Assembly: GCF_001424985.1 (NCBI RefSeq)
Contig: NZ_LMDA01000005.1
Coordinates: 1 to 64,000, forward strand
Length of the DNA stretch: 64,000 nucleotides
Source: Rhizobium sp. Root1212
Lineage (GTDB): Bacteria > Pseudomonadota > Alphaproteobacteria > Rhizobiales > Rhizobiaceae
Reading direction: 5' to 3'
The notes beneath the pieces are model-generated. The model ran no database searches. It worked only from the letters and a program-made list of their open reading frames with translations, and was not told the DNA's origin. This document shows positions 33,173 to 42,386 of the stretch, one piece after another; within the stretch, counting starts at the first letter, position 1; the number at the start of each line of letters is the position of its first letter. A program made the translations under genes and the position numbers.

Positions 33173-34112
33173 GATCAAAAACCTCTCCGTCAGCATTCCG
33201 ACGCCGGATGGCGACGTCCACGCCGTTCGCGCCGTCAGCCTCGATATCGAGCGTGGCGAAATCCACGGCGTCATCGGCGAATCCGGCTGCGGCAAGACCA
33301 TGACCGGCATGGCGGCGCTCGGCCTCGTGCCGAAGGGTGCGCGCATTCAAGCCGACCGTTTCCATTTCGACGGCGAAGACCTGCGGGAAAACGCCGTTCG
33401 CCTGCGCGGCCGGCGGATCGGCCTGATCTCGCAGGACCCTGCCGCCGCCCTCAATCCGGTGCTCAGCATCGCAAGCCAGATGGACGACGTGATCCGCGCC
33501 CATCGCGACATGCCCCGCCGTGCGCGCCGTGCGGAAGCCGCCGGCCTGCTCGCCGCAACCGGTCTGCCAGATCCCGAACGGGTGCTGCGCAGCTATCCGC
33601 ACCAGCTTTCCGGCGGCATGCAGCAACGCGTGGTCATCGCCCAAGCCTTAGCGACCGGCGCCGATTTCCTGATCGCCGACGAACCAACCACGGCGCTCGA
33701 CGTCTCGGTCGGCGCGCAGGTTCTCGCGCTGTTGCGCAAGCTTGTGGCCGAGCGCGGCCTGACCGTGCTGATGATCACCCACGACATGGATGTCATCGCC
33801 GAAGCCTGCGACCGCGCCACCGTGCTCTATGCCGGCCGCTCCATCGAAACCGGCCCGGTCGACGATGTGTTGCAGCGTCCTGGCCATCCCTATACCCGCG
33901 CGCTGCTTGCGGCCTTGCCGGACGCGGCTCCCCATGCCGCACGGCTTTCGGCCATCGAGGGCTCCATCCCCGCCCCACGCTCGACCATCGCCGGCTGCGC
34001 GTTTGCGCCGCGCTGTCCGCAGGCCATGCCGGTCTGCGCGGCCGAACCGCCGCCGGAGCGCGGCAACGACGGCCGCCGCTGGCTGTGCCATCTGCCGGAG
34101 GGCACGCGATGA
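33159..34112 (+). CDS. Dipeptide-type ABC transporter ATP-binding protein (DppD-like)
   Basis: The 317-residue ATPase starts at GTG 33159 (VPLLEIKNLSV), with GGGAGG about seven bases upstream inside the end of the permease gene (14-base overlap). Motifs are Walker A GESGCGKTM, Q-loop ISQDPAAALNPVLS, signature LSGGMQQRVVIAQAL and Walker B FLIADEPTTALDVSVG. The C-terminal cysteine-bearing segment (GCAFAPRCPQAMPVC) is typical of the DppD half. Confidence 0.92.
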   Translation: MPLLEIKNLSVSIPTPDGDVHAVRAVSLDIERGEIHGVIGESGCGKTMTGMAALGLVPKGARIQADRFHFDGEDLRENAVRLRGRRIGLISQDPAAALNPVLSIASQMDDVIRAHRDMPRRARRAEAAGLLAATGLPDPERVLRSYPHQLSGGMQQRVVIAQALATGADFLIADEPTTALDVSVGAQVLALLRKLVAERGLTVLMITHDMDVIAEACDRATVLYAGRSIETGPVDDVLQRPGHPYTRALLAALPDAAPHAARLSAIEGSIPAPRSTIAGCAFAPRCPQAMPVCAAEPPPERGNDGRRWLCHLPEGTR

Positions 34113-34894
34113 GTTCGGTACTGAGCGTCGACAATCTCGTCATCCGCTATCGCGGCGGCCTGTTCTCCCCCCGCCCGAAACCTGCGGTCAATGGCGCAAG
34201 CTTCCAGCTCGCCAAGGGCGAAACGCTTGGTATCGTCGGGGAAAGCGGCTCGGGCAAAACCAGCCTGCTGCGCGCCATCCTGCGGCTGCTGCCGGTGGAA
34301 AGCGGCGCCATCGAACTCGAAGGCCGGGACTGGCTGGCGCTGAAGGGCGATGCGTTGCGCCGGGCGCGTCAGAAGATCGGCGTCGTCTCGCAAAACCCGT
34401 TCCTGTCTCTCAGCCCGCGGCTGACGATCGCCGAAATCCTGGCCGAACCGATGCTGGCGGCGGGCGGGCCCCAAAGCCCGGCCATGCGCGAAAAAATCAC
34501 CGGCCTGCTGTCAGACTGCGGCCTGCCGGCTGACTTCCTCGATCGCCGTGCGCGAGAACTGTCCGGCGGCCAGGCGCAGCGCGTGGCGATCGCCCGCGCG
34601 CTGGCGCTGGAACCCAGCCTGCTCATCCTCGACGAGCCGACCTCGGCGCTCGACGTTTCGGTACAAGCCCAGATTCTCAACCTTCTCTCCGACCTGAAGG
34701 AAAGCCGCGCCCTGTCGATGGTGTTCGTCACCCATAACCTGAAGGTCGTCGCCCATATCTCCGACACGCTGCTCGTCATGCGCCGTGGCGACGTGATCGA
34801 GTTCGGCAGGACCGAGGATGTGACCCGCGCTCCGGCCGAAGACTATACTCGCGAACTGCTTTCCTTCGGCCGCAAGGCGGTCGCTGGAGCCTAA
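34109..34894 (+). CDS. Dipeptide-type ABC transporter ATP-binding protein (DppF-like)
   Basis: The 261-residue ATPase starts at ATG 34109, overlapping the DppD stop (ATGA). It has Walker A GESGSGKTS, Q-loop VSQNPFLSLSPRLT, signature LSGGQAQRVAIARAL and Walker B LLILDEPTSALDVSVQ. It completes a five-gene importer (A-B-C-D-F) that follows the Lrp, HyuA and DUF917 genes in one direction. Confidence 0.92.
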   Translation: MSSVLSVDNLVIRYRGGLFSPRPKPAVNGASFQLAKGETLGIVGESGSGKTSLLRAILRLLPVESGAIELEGRDWLALKGDALRRARQKIGVVSQNPFLSLSPRLTIAEILAEPMLAAGGPQSPAMREKITGLLSDCGLPADFLDRRARELSGGQAQRVAIARALALEPSLLILDEPTSALDVSVQAQILNLLSDLKESRALSMVFVTHNLKVVAHISDTLLVMRRGDVIEFGRTEDVTRAPAEDYTRELLSFGRKAVAGA

Positions 34895-35057
34895 ATCCCG
34901 GCGGTGGCGAGTGCTGGATCGAGTGAACGCCCGCCGCTGCCTGGCCACGGCCCGGAACGGCAAATGAGGCGGATACTACGGATGTTCCCGTATGTTACTT
35001 CTGGCGTCTCCGGCCTGAGCCTATTCTCGGCGGCCAAACGAAACCGGAGTCGTCGAT

Positions 35058-35525
35058 ATGTCGCAGAACACGTTCGATCCCAATGCGCCCGTTCCCAGCG
35101 CCGATGACCTGCGCAAGCAAATCCTCGAAAAGCAGCTTGCCGAGATGGAACGCCAGGACAAGCTGCGCGACCGCCAGCGCGAGGAACTGTCGAAATTTGC
35201 CGACGATTTCTTCAACAAGCATGTCGGCGAACAGGAGCGGGCCATCATCCGCAATGTCGTGTCGCGGGCGGTTAAGGATGGAAAGATGGAGGCGCTGGTC
35301 TACAGCTTTCCCTCGGATTTCTGCTCCGATAGCGGCCGCGCCATCAACAGCGCCGATCCGGACTGGCCGCAAACCTTGCAGGGCAAGGCCAAGGAACTCT
35401 ATGATCGCTTCAAGGAAGCGGCGCAGCCGCAGGGCTATCGTCTGAAAGCCATGGTGATCAACTTCCCCGGTGGCGTGCCTGGCGATATCGGCTTCTACCT
35501 GAGCTGGGAACCGCCGGTCGCCTGA
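35058..35525 (+). CDS. Conserved hypothetical protein, highly charged
   Basis: The 155-residue protein (GGAG eight bases before ATG 35058) has an N-terminal charged, probably coiled-coil helix (residues about 15-55, LRKQILEKQLAEMERQDKLRDRQ) and a C-terminal globular part with SFPSDFCSDSGRAIN and INFPGGVPGDIGFYLSWEP. No signal peptide or membrane helix is seen. I do not recognise a characterised family; the C-terminal half looks like a small soluble domain found in rhizobial proteins. The gene stands 38 bases before the AI-2E family gene and may be cotranscribed with it. Confidence 0.75.
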   Translation: MSQNTFDPNAPVPSADDLRKQILEKQLAEMERQDKLRDRQREELSKFADDFFNKHVGEQERAIIRNVVSRAVKDGKMEALVYSFPSDFCSDSGRAINSADPDWPQTLQGKAKELYDRFKEAAQPQGYRLKAMVINFPGGVPGDIGFYLSWEPPVA

Positions 35526-35563
35526 GGGAATGAAACCCTGCGGTTTTTGCAGAAGGGAATGCC

Positions 35564-36682
35564 ATGGACGAGCCTTTGGTCCCCCTCGGCGATCCTGCCG
35601 TCGGCGGGCGCTCAAGCATCGAGACGCGCATCACCGATTTCGTGCGCGTCGGGATCGTCTTCCTGTTCGCCTACTGGTCCTACACGCTCGTCGCGCCCTT
35701 CATCCTGATCGTCATCTGGGCCGCGATCCTGACGGTCGCGCTCTATCCGTTCCACAATACCCTGTGCAGGCTGCTGGGGGGCCGGCGCAGGCTGTCGGCC
35801 TTTCTCATCACCCTGCTCGGTCTTGCCATCATCATCGGCCCGCTTGCCGCCATCGCGCTCAATTTCGTCGATGCGACCCGCTGGCTGATCGACAAGCTTT
35901 CGACGGGAACGCTGCATTTTCCAATGCCGCCGGAAGCCGTGCGCGACTGGCCTGTCGTGGGAGAGCGCATCCACGAAGCCTGGACGCTTGCCGCGACCAA
36001 TCTTGCCGGGACGCTCGAATATCTGCAGCCGACCCTGCTGCAGGCCGGCCGGTACGTGCTCGGCAAGAGCGCCGCCGTCGGGCTCGGGCTTCTCAGCTTC
36101 ATCACCTCGATCATCATCGCCGGCTTCTTCTTCGGCCATGGCCCGCGGCTCGCCTTGAGCGCCGACCGTTTCGCGGAGCGGGTGGCGGGCGAAAGAGGGC
36201 TCGGCTTCGTGCGCCTTGCGGGCGCGACGATCCGCAACGTGGCAACCGGCGTCATCGGCGTGGCGCTGGTGCAGACGCTGCTGGCCGGGCTCGTGCTGCA
36301 TTTCTTCGCGATCCCCGGCGCCGGAGGGCTGACCTTCGTCATCCTGATCCTTTGCATCATCCAGATCGGCCCGGCGCTGGTGCTCCTGCCCGTGGCGATC
36401 TGGGCCTGGACGACGCAGGATTTCACCTTCGCGCTCTTCCTGACCCTGCTGCTGCTGCCCGTCGCGCTCATCGACAACGTCATGAAGCCGGTGCTTGTCT
36501 CGCGCGGCCTGTCGACGCCGATGCTGGTGATTTTCATGGGGGTGATCGGCGGCACGATCGCCTATGGCCTGATCGGCCTGTTTCTCGGCCCGATCGTGCT
36601 CAGCGTGTTCTACGATCTTCTGGCCGCCTGGGTGCGAAACCCCACCCCTGCGCAGGAACAGGCTATCCATTCGATGCGCTGA
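35564..36682 (+). CDS. AI-2E family transporter (PerM/UPF0118)
   Basis: This 372-residue inner-membrane protein has about seven or eight hydrophobic helices, in the AI-2E transporter arrangement: an N-terminal pair around FLFAYWSYTLVAPFILIVIWA, a soluble loop at about 130-200 and a C-terminal bundle ending in VMKPVLVSRGLSTPMLVIFMG, the most conserved part of the family. Members have been linked to autoinducer-2 export or ion antiport; the role of this one is open. It overlaps the convergent TPR gene by 20 bases. Confidence 0.88.
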   Translation: MDEPLVPLGDPAVGGRSSIETRITDFVRVGIVFLFAYWSYTLVAPFILIVIWAAILTVALYPFHNTLCRLLGGRRRLSAFLITLLGLAIIIGPLAAIALNFVDATRWLIDKLSTGTLHFPMPPEAVRDWPVVGERIHEAWTLAATNLAGTLEYLQPTLLQAGRYVLGKSAAVGLGLLSFITSIIIAGFFFGHGPRLALSADRFAERVAGERGLGFVRLAGATIRNVATGVIGVALVQTLLAGLVLHFFAIPGAGGLTFVILILCIIQIGPALVLLPVAIWAWTTQDFTFALFLTLLLLPVALIDNVMKPVLVSRGLSTPMLVIFMGVIGGTIAYGLIGLFLGPIVLSVFYDLLAAWVRNPTPAQEQAIHSMR

Positions 36683-38465
36683 GCGCGACGGCCGGCGGCA
36701 TCGTTTCCGAGCTGCGCTCGACGGGAATACTGAAGCCGGCTTTTATCAAGCCCTCGATGAAATGCTCCTGATCCTGCGGCCGCAGGATGCGCGTGCTCAC
36801 TTCCTTGCGGATGCCGGTGAGGTAGTCGGGAGCATTGCGTTCCAGCCAGCCGCTTTCCTGCCGGGCTTCGGGCATTTTTCCTCTCTGGCCGTAGATCGCC
36901 GCCAGGATCACGTGATAGATCGGATTGTCCGGCAGATCGGCCGCCCGTGCCCATCGTTCCGCCGCCTGGTAATCCCGGTCCATATAGGCGCAGACGGCCA
37001 TGCCGGAGCGGAAATAATCCACCGGTCCCGGATTGCGCGTGATGGTCTGCGACAAGAGCCTGCAACCACGCTCCCATTCGCCGGAAAGAGCGAGGCGGAA
37101 CCCGTATTCGCCGGCAAATTCCGTGTCGTTGGGATTGAGCGCATAAGCCTTTTCGCCGATCGCCAGCGCATTCTGGACATCGCGGTTGAAATAGTCGGCG
37201 AGCATTTCAGCCTGCAGCGCGCGAACATTGCCGGGATCGAGCGAGACGGCCCTTGCAGCGGTCTGCAGCGCAAGATCGATCGGCGCGGCGGTCGAGGCAT
37301 CGAGCCGGTAGCGAAACCGCAGTTCGTCGAGATAGGTCAGCGACAACAAGGCCCACGCCGTCGCGTAGTTGGGATAACGGGCAACGACCTCCTTAAGGCA
37401 TCCCTGAACGGCGGCATGGGTTTGCCGGTTGAGGTCGGCCCGGTAGCCGTAATAGGAAAGCGCGCAGGCATAGGCCTTGGCATCCTCGGACGGGTTGTCG
37501 AGAACCTCCGACGCCTTTGCCTGGAAGATGACGCCATAGGGCTGAGCCAGCGTCATGGCGATTTCGCCGGCGATCTCCGTTTCGATATCGAGAAGCGCGC
37601 GCCGGCCAAGTTCGGCATCATAGGTCTTCGTCCAGATGATCACCCCGTCGTCCCGGTCGATCAGCCGGGCGGAGAAGCGGAGCCGGTCGGCATCGAGCCT
37701 TATGCGCCCTTCCAGCCGGTAAAGCGGCAGGTACGAACCAGAGGGCGATGCCTTGACGGGCTCGGTCGCCGCATCCCCGGCCAGAATGTTGATTTCCTTG
37801 AAGCGCGCCATCTGGCCGATTACTTCGTCGTTCAGCCCCCGCGTCAGAAGCGCCGAACCCGGCGTGCCCGTGATATCCTCGAAGGGAGCGATGATGACTT
37901 TCGGCATGCCCGGCGCGGGGTCGGTGACCGCGGCCGGTCCCCCATACGAGAATGGACCCAGCGCCGAGTGATCGGCCAGAGCCCAGCCAGCGACGCCGAG
38001 AAGCATGAGGCAGGTTACGGGCACCGCCAGCCGCCCGACCATGGACGGCCGGGCCTGCGCCACCAGCTCGTCGGCCTGCGCCGGACATTCCAAGACGCGG
38101 CTGAAGATGGGAACATAGCCCCCCTTGGGAATGGTGATCAGGATGGGGTCCTTCTGCCCGGTCAGCAGGTAATAATGCTCCAGTGCGCGGCGCACCCGGC
38201 CGGCCTCGATGCGCACGACGGGATCGTTCTGGGCATCGAAGGACGCATCGCGGTGGAAGACCTCGATGGCGATGGAATAGGCCTTGATCCGGTCGGCGCG
38301 GCCCTGGAGCGCTTCCTCGACGACATAGCACAGAAACTTCTGTGCGCGGTCGGGCGCATCGAAGGCTGGGCTGGAACGGATTCTGGCAAGCTGGTCGCGG
38401 ATCTCGTGGTCCATAGGCGGTGCAGATGCAGCCGCCGGACCATCTTCCGGGCGTGCGATGCTCAT
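36663..38465 (-). CDS. Membrane-anchored TolB-like/TPR protein with N-terminal DNA-binding-like domain
   Basis: The 600-residue protein starts at ATG 38465 (MSIARPEDGP). Residues about 20-122 form a conserved rhizobial module (IRDQLARIRSSPAF, KAYSIAIEVFHRD, DPVVRIEAGRVRRALEHYY, IPKGGYVP) that is often found in proteins annotated as adenylate cyclases. A membrane helix follows at about 145-163, then a TolB-N-like segment (VIIAPFEDITGTPGSALLTRGLNDEV) and TPR repeats over the last 280 residues. No cyclase catalytic domain is present. A sensor/regulator role at the membrane is inferred by analogy to CadC/ToxR-like layouts. Ligand and targets are unknown. Confidence 0.75.
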   Translation of the reverse strand: MSIARPEDGPAAASAPPMDHEIRDQLARIRSSPAFDAPDRAQKFLCYVVEEALQGRADRIKAYSIAIEVFHRDASFDAQNDPVVRIEAGRVRRALEHYYLLTGQKDPILITIPKGGYVPIFSRVLECPAQADELVAQARPSMVGRLAVPVTCLMLLGVAGWALADHSALGPFSYGGPAAVTDPAPGMPKVIIAPFEDITGTPGSALLTRGLNDEVIGQMARFKEINILAGDAATEPVKASPSGSYLPLYRLEGRIRLDADRLRFSARLIDRDDGVIIWTKTYDAELGRRALLDIETEIAGEIAMTLAQPYGVIFQAKASEVLDNPSEDAKAYACALSYYGYRADLNRQTHAAVQGCLKEVVARYPNYATAWALLSLTYLDELRFRYRLDASTAAPIDLALQTAARAVSLDPGNVRALQAEMLADYFNRDVQNALAIGEKAYALNPNDTEFAGEYGFRLALSGEWERGCRLLSQTITRNPGPVDYFRSGMAVCAYMDRDYQAAERWARAADLPDNPIYHVILAAIYGQRGKMPEARQESGWLERNAPDYLTGIRKEVSTRILRPQDQEHFIEGLIKAGFSIPVERSSETMPPAVALSASNG

Positions 38466-38635
38466 CGTCGTACCCCACTCAACCGCGTCCCAGGGGAATG
38501 TGCCCCCGCACGCCTGGGTTCGCCGGAGCATCCTACCGCAACAGGTGGGCGTAGATCAATGAGGTTGATTAATCGATTATGTGGCGGCCGCTCGAGGCCC
38601 CTTCTCCCCGAAGAGAAAAGGGATACCCGGAGAAA

Positions 38636-39454
38636 TCAGGCTATATCCGGCACGCTGCGCCGCGGGCTGTCATCCTCGGTATAATCGTTCGGCCGCTTTT
38701 GCCGCTTGCCGAGATCCGGCGGATCGAACTTGACGCGCTCATAGGGAATGGAATGGAGGATGTGCGAGATGCAGTTGATCCGCGCCCGTTTCTTGTCGTC
38801 GGACGGCACGATCCACCACGGCGCATGTTCGCTGTCGGTCATGCGCAGCATCTCGTCGTAGGCGCGGGAATAGTCCCACCACTTCTGATAGGATTCCACG
38901 TCCATCGGGCTGAGCTTCCACTGGCGCAGCGGATCGTCGATGCGGCGGCGGAAGCGGCGTTCCTGCTCGTCCTCGCTGACGGTCAGGAAGTATTTCAGGA
39001 GAATGGTGCCGCTTTCGACGATCGCCGCCTCGAAGCGCGGCGCAAGCTCCAGAAAACGGCGCGCCTGCTTTTCGCTGCAGAACCCCATGACCCGGTCGAC
39101 ACCGGCGCGATTGTACCAGCTGCGGTCGAAGATCACGATCTCGCCGCCAGCCGGCAGGTGGGCGATGTAGCGCTGCATGTACATCTGGGCTTTTTCCCGG
39201 TCGCTTGGCGCCGGCAGCGCCGCGACACGAAACACGCGCGGGCTCACCCGTTCCGTGAGCCGGCGGATGGTACCGCCCTTGCCCGCCGCATCGCGGCCTT
39301 CGAAGATGATGACGATACGGGCGCCGGTCTTCTTCACCCAGGCCTGTAGATGGGCAAGTTCCACTTGCAGCTTTTCCATCTGTTTTTCGTAGTCTCGCAC
39401 CTTGCCCTTCTCCGTGGACGGCACAGCATCGTCCTTGTCGTTCTTCTTGCTCAT
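38636..39454 (-). CDS. ppk2: Polyphosphate kinase 2 (PPK2 family)
   Basis: The 272-residue single-domain PPK2 has Walker A FEGRDAAGKGG (53-61), the lid region with Arg-rich helices, and Walker B VIFDRSWYNRAGV (Asp110). PPK2 enzymes phosphorylate nucleoside di- or monophosphates from polyphosphate or run the reverse reaction. Single-domain proteins of about 270-300 residues are mostly class I (NDP kinases). Its start overlaps the SulP stop (ATGA), so it is cotranslated with that transporter, an unusual pairing. Confidence 0.95.
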   Translation of the reverse strand: MSKKNDKDDAVPSTEKGKVRDYEKQMEKLQVELAHLQAWVKKTGARIVIIFEGRDAAGKGGTIRRLTERVSPRVFRVAALPAPSDREKAQMYMQRYIAHLPAGGEIVIFDRSWYNRAGVDRVMGFCSEKQARRFLELAPRFEAAIVESGTILLKYFLTVSEDEQERRFRRRIDDPLRQWKLSPMDVESYQKWWDYSRAYDEMLRMTDSEHAPWWIVPSDDKKRARINCISHILHSIPYERVKFDPPDLGKRQKRPNDYTEDDSPRRSVPDIA

Positions 39455-41166
39455 TTTTCCCTCCTCGCTTCAAAGCGTGTTGCCGGCGGCGCTGCGAATG
39501 CCTGCAGCGCATCGTCCAGATCTTCGTAGACATGGTTAGCGCCGATGCGCTCGATGAGGCCCGCCCGCTCCAGCAGGGCCCGCGCTTCGGCATGCAATTC
39601 GGCAAAACAGAGCTGGACGCCACGGTCCGAAAGATCAGCACGCACCTCCTCCAGCATGCCGGCGGCCGTGCTGTCCATCTGGGCAATTGCGCTCGCATCC
39701 ATCACGAACCAGCGGGTATCCGGCGGCAGCTTGTCGACGATGGTCTTCAACCGTGCCCTGATGTAATCGGCATTGAAAAACAGCAGACTTCCTTGCAGCA
39801 GCCAGACGGTGACGCCCGGCGTGGCCCTGGCCTCGGCGAACCGGTGCAGCTTGTAGAGGCCGTCGCGCCCTTCGATCCGACCCAGAAAAGCATCGCGCGG
39901 AAACATCATGCCGCGCAGCAGATAGACCAGCGTGGCCGCGATCGCGATCATCACGCCGTTGAGCACGCCGAAGGAGATCGCGCCCCACATGGCGATCAGC
40001 GCAAAGGCGAACTCGATCGGGTTGATCCGCCAGATCGTCCTCAGTTCCGCAATGTCGATGAGGCTAAGGGCGGCGGACACGAGGATGGCCGCCAGCGCCG
40101 CCACCGGCAACACGCGCAGCGCCTCGTTCAGAAAGAGCAGCGTCGCCATCAGGGTCGCGGCGGAAACGAGGCTCGCAAGCTGCGACTGGCCGCCGACGGA
40201 GAGATTGATCGCCGTGCGCGAATCCGAAAAGCCGATGGGAAACGATCCGAACAGGCCGGCCGCGACCTGCGCGCTTCCAAGGCCGACCAACTCCGTATTG
40301 GCGTTGACCAGCTCGCCGGTGCGGGCGCCGAAGCTGCGGGCCGTGACGATCCCCGAGCCGAAGCTCACCAGGAAAATTGCCGCAGAGCCGAGGATCAGGT
40401 GCTGGAGCGAGACACCGGCGAGAGAAGGAATGCTAAAGCGGGGAAGGCCGCGCGGAATATCGCCGACCACGGCAATGCCCATGCCCTGAAAATCGAAGAT
40501 CGCCGACAGCACCACCGCCAGCACCACCACGACCACCGGTCCGGGCACCGGCAAACGCACCGCCTTCGCGACGATGAGAACGCCGAACATCGCCAGCGTC
40601 AGCAGCACGGTCGGCATGTGGATCGACCCGGCCTTGGCCGCAAGCTCCAGCAGGGGGGCGACGAATCCGTCCGCCTCGATCTTCACGCCGGTCATGCGGC
40701 CAAGCTGGCCGGTCAGGATCGAGATCGAGATGCCCGCAAAGAAGCCAACCAGGATCGGCCGCGACAGGAAATTCGCGAGCACACCCAACCTGAGCAACCT
40801 TGCGACAAAGCAGGCGATGCCGACCGCAAGCGCCAGCAGTGCTGCGATTGCGACGCGATCTGCCGTCTGGCCAGCCGGCATGCCGGCGACGATCGTCGTG
40901 ATGGCGGCGGCAATGACCGTCATGGTCGCGGCATCCGGCCCGACCGTCAGCCGCCGCGAAGCGCCGAAAATCGCATAGGCGATCGCCGCAACGATACTGG
41001 CATAAATGCCGGTTTCCGGCGGCAGGCCGGCAATGGCGGGATAGGCGATCGCGCTCGGCAGACCGACGGCCGCAATCGAAAGCCCGGCGGAAATGTCGTT
41101 GCGCAGCCATTCAGGCCGATAGCCGGCAAAGCCCCTGAAAAGCGGCAGGGTATGTGCGTTGCCCAT
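39451..41166 (-). CDS. SulP-family anion permease with STAS domain
   Basis: This 571-residue permease has 10-14 predicted membrane helices in residues 1 to about 410 and a C-terminal STAS domain (about 430-555, VMDASAIAQMDSTAAGMLEEV). The SulP signature PSAIAYPAIAGLPPETGIYASI is near the N-terminus. Members transport sulfate, bicarbonate, dicarboxylates or other anions. The ATGA overlap with ppk2 suggests joint expression. The substrate is not evident, and sulfate versus bicarbonate cannot be distinguished by eye. Confidence 0.92.
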   Translation of the reverse strand: MGNAHTLPLFRGFAGYRPEWLRNDISAGLSIAAVGLPSAIAYPAIAGLPPETGIYASIVAAIAYAIFGASRRLTVGPDAATMTVIAAAITTIVAGMPAGQTADRVAIAALLALAVGIACFVARLLRLGVLANFLSRPILVGFFAGISISILTGQLGRMTGVKIEADGFVAPLLELAAKAGSIHMPTVLLTLAMFGVLIVAKAVRLPVPGPVVVVVLAVVLSAIFDFQGMGIAVVGDIPRGLPRFSIPSLAGVSLQHLILGSAAIFLVSFGSGIVTARSFGARTGELVNANTELVGLGSAQVAAGLFGSFPIGFSDSRTAINLSVGGQSQLASLVSAATLMATLLFLNEALRVLPVAALAAILVSAALSLIDIAELRTIWRINPIEFAFALIAMWGAISFGVLNGVMIAIAATLVYLLRGMMFPRDAFLGRIEGRDGLYKLHRFAEARATPGVTVWLLQGSLLFFNADYIRARLKTIVDKLPPDTRWFVMDASAIAQMDSTAAGMLEEVRADLSDRGVQLCFAELHAEARALLERAGLIERIGANHVYEDLDDALQAFAAPPATRFEARREK

Positions 41167-41228
41167 GGTTTCATCCGATCGCGGCGAGCGGCAGACGGCC
41201 TGCCCGAAGAGACGCGCCGCCCTCCATC

Positions 41229-42386
41229 TCAGTGCTCCAGGAACACGTAGTTCATCCAGGAACTCATGCGCAGCAGCACCTTTCTCAGGATAGCGACGTG
41301 ATGCCAGTGATGGGTATAGACCGCGACCTCGGCGACGACGCCACCGGGAAGCTGGTAACCGCTGGTATCCTCCAGAATATCGATGCGGGCGAGCATCTGG
41401 CCGGGCTGGGCTCGTTCCGGCGACTGCGGATCGATGAGTGCGCCCGTCGGCTGCAACTGTCCCTGCGCCATCACATCGATGATGGAGGTGACCTTGGCCT
41501 TGAAGATCTTGCCCGGCACCGCCTTGAAGGCGACCTCCGCCTCGTCGCCGACATTGACGCGCTGCAGTGAGTTCTGGATGAAGGCGGCTGCCAGCATGCG
41601 GTCCTCGCTGTTGATGAACACCATGACGGGCCGGAGCGGCAGCGGGTTTGCCATCATGCCCGGCCGCAGGAAGACCTGGGTCACATAGCCATCGCTCGGG
41701 GCGCGCACCGTCGTCTGCTCAAGCTCGAATTCGGCATTGCGCAGCTCTGCCTGCAGGCGGGCGACGGCCGGGTTGACACCGCCGATCTGCGATTCATAGG
41801 CAAGCCGCGCCTGCTGTTCCTGGGCCTCGGCCGTCGCCACGGAGGCGACCTCGCTCAGATAGAGGCCGCGCCGGTTTTCGACTTCGAGTTCGGAAACGGC
41901 GGTGCCGACGCCGCGCGCCTTCGAATTCTCGAAGATTTGCAGATAGCGCTCGTAGCTCTGCTTCGAACGGTCGCGGTTTGCCTTGGCGCCTTCGACCACG
42001 GCGGTCGCAGCGGCGAGCGAGGCCTTGAGCTGCAACACGCTCTGCTCGGCCTCGGCAAGCGCCGCCTTCTTCTGGTCGACCGTGAACTGATAGGGGCGCG
42101 GATCGATGCGGAAGAGAATGTCGCCTTTTTTCAAAGGCACGTTCGCCTCGACCGGTACCTCGACGACAAGGCCGCCCACGGCGGGTATGACCGGCGCCGA
42201 TGTGAAATAGATGCGGCCATCGCTGGAATACGGGTGATTGTAGCTCATCAGCAAGAGCAGGGTCGCGATCAGGAAGACGCCGCCGAGCACTGCCGTCGAA
42301 ACGGTCCACTGGTTTACGGGAATGCGGAAGATCTTGAAGACCGCAATGCAGATGGCCGCATAGGTCAGGATCAGAAGCAGGTCCAT
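41229..42386 (-). CDS. HlyD/EmrA-type membrane-fusion protein (YiaV/YibH-like)
   Basis: The 385-residue protein has two N-terminal membrane helices (about residues 4-20 and 30-48), a biotinyl-lipoyl-like domain (TSAPVIPAVGGLVVEVPVEAN, LKKGDILFRIDPRPYQF), a long coiled-coil hairpin (about 110-215) and a beta-barrel domain (APSDGYVTQVFLRPGMM). It is of the periplasmic adaptor type. Its start overlaps the stop of the DUF3302 gene by one base. The E. coli pair YiaW-YiaV has the same organisation. No dedicated inner-membrane pump is linked, so its transport partner is unclear. Confidence 0.88.
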   Translation of the reverse strand: MDLLLILTYAAICIAVFKIFRIPVNQWTVSTAVLGGVFLIATLLLLMSYNHPYSSDGRIYFTSAPVIPAVGGLVVEVPVEANVPLKKGDILFRIDPRPYQFTVDQKKAALAEAEQSVLQLKASLAAATAVVEGAKANRDRSKQSYERYLQIFENSKARGVGTAVSELEVENRRGLYLSEVASVATAEAQEQQARLAYESQIGGVNPAVARLQAELRNAEFELEQTTVRAPSDGYVTQVFLRPGMMANPLPLRPVMVFINSEDRMLAAAFIQNSLQRVNVGDEAEVAFKAVPGKIFKAKVTSIIDVMAQGQLQPTGALIDPQSPERAQPGQMLARIDILEDTSGYQLPGGVVAEVAVYTHHWHHVAILRKVLLRMSSWMNYVFLEH

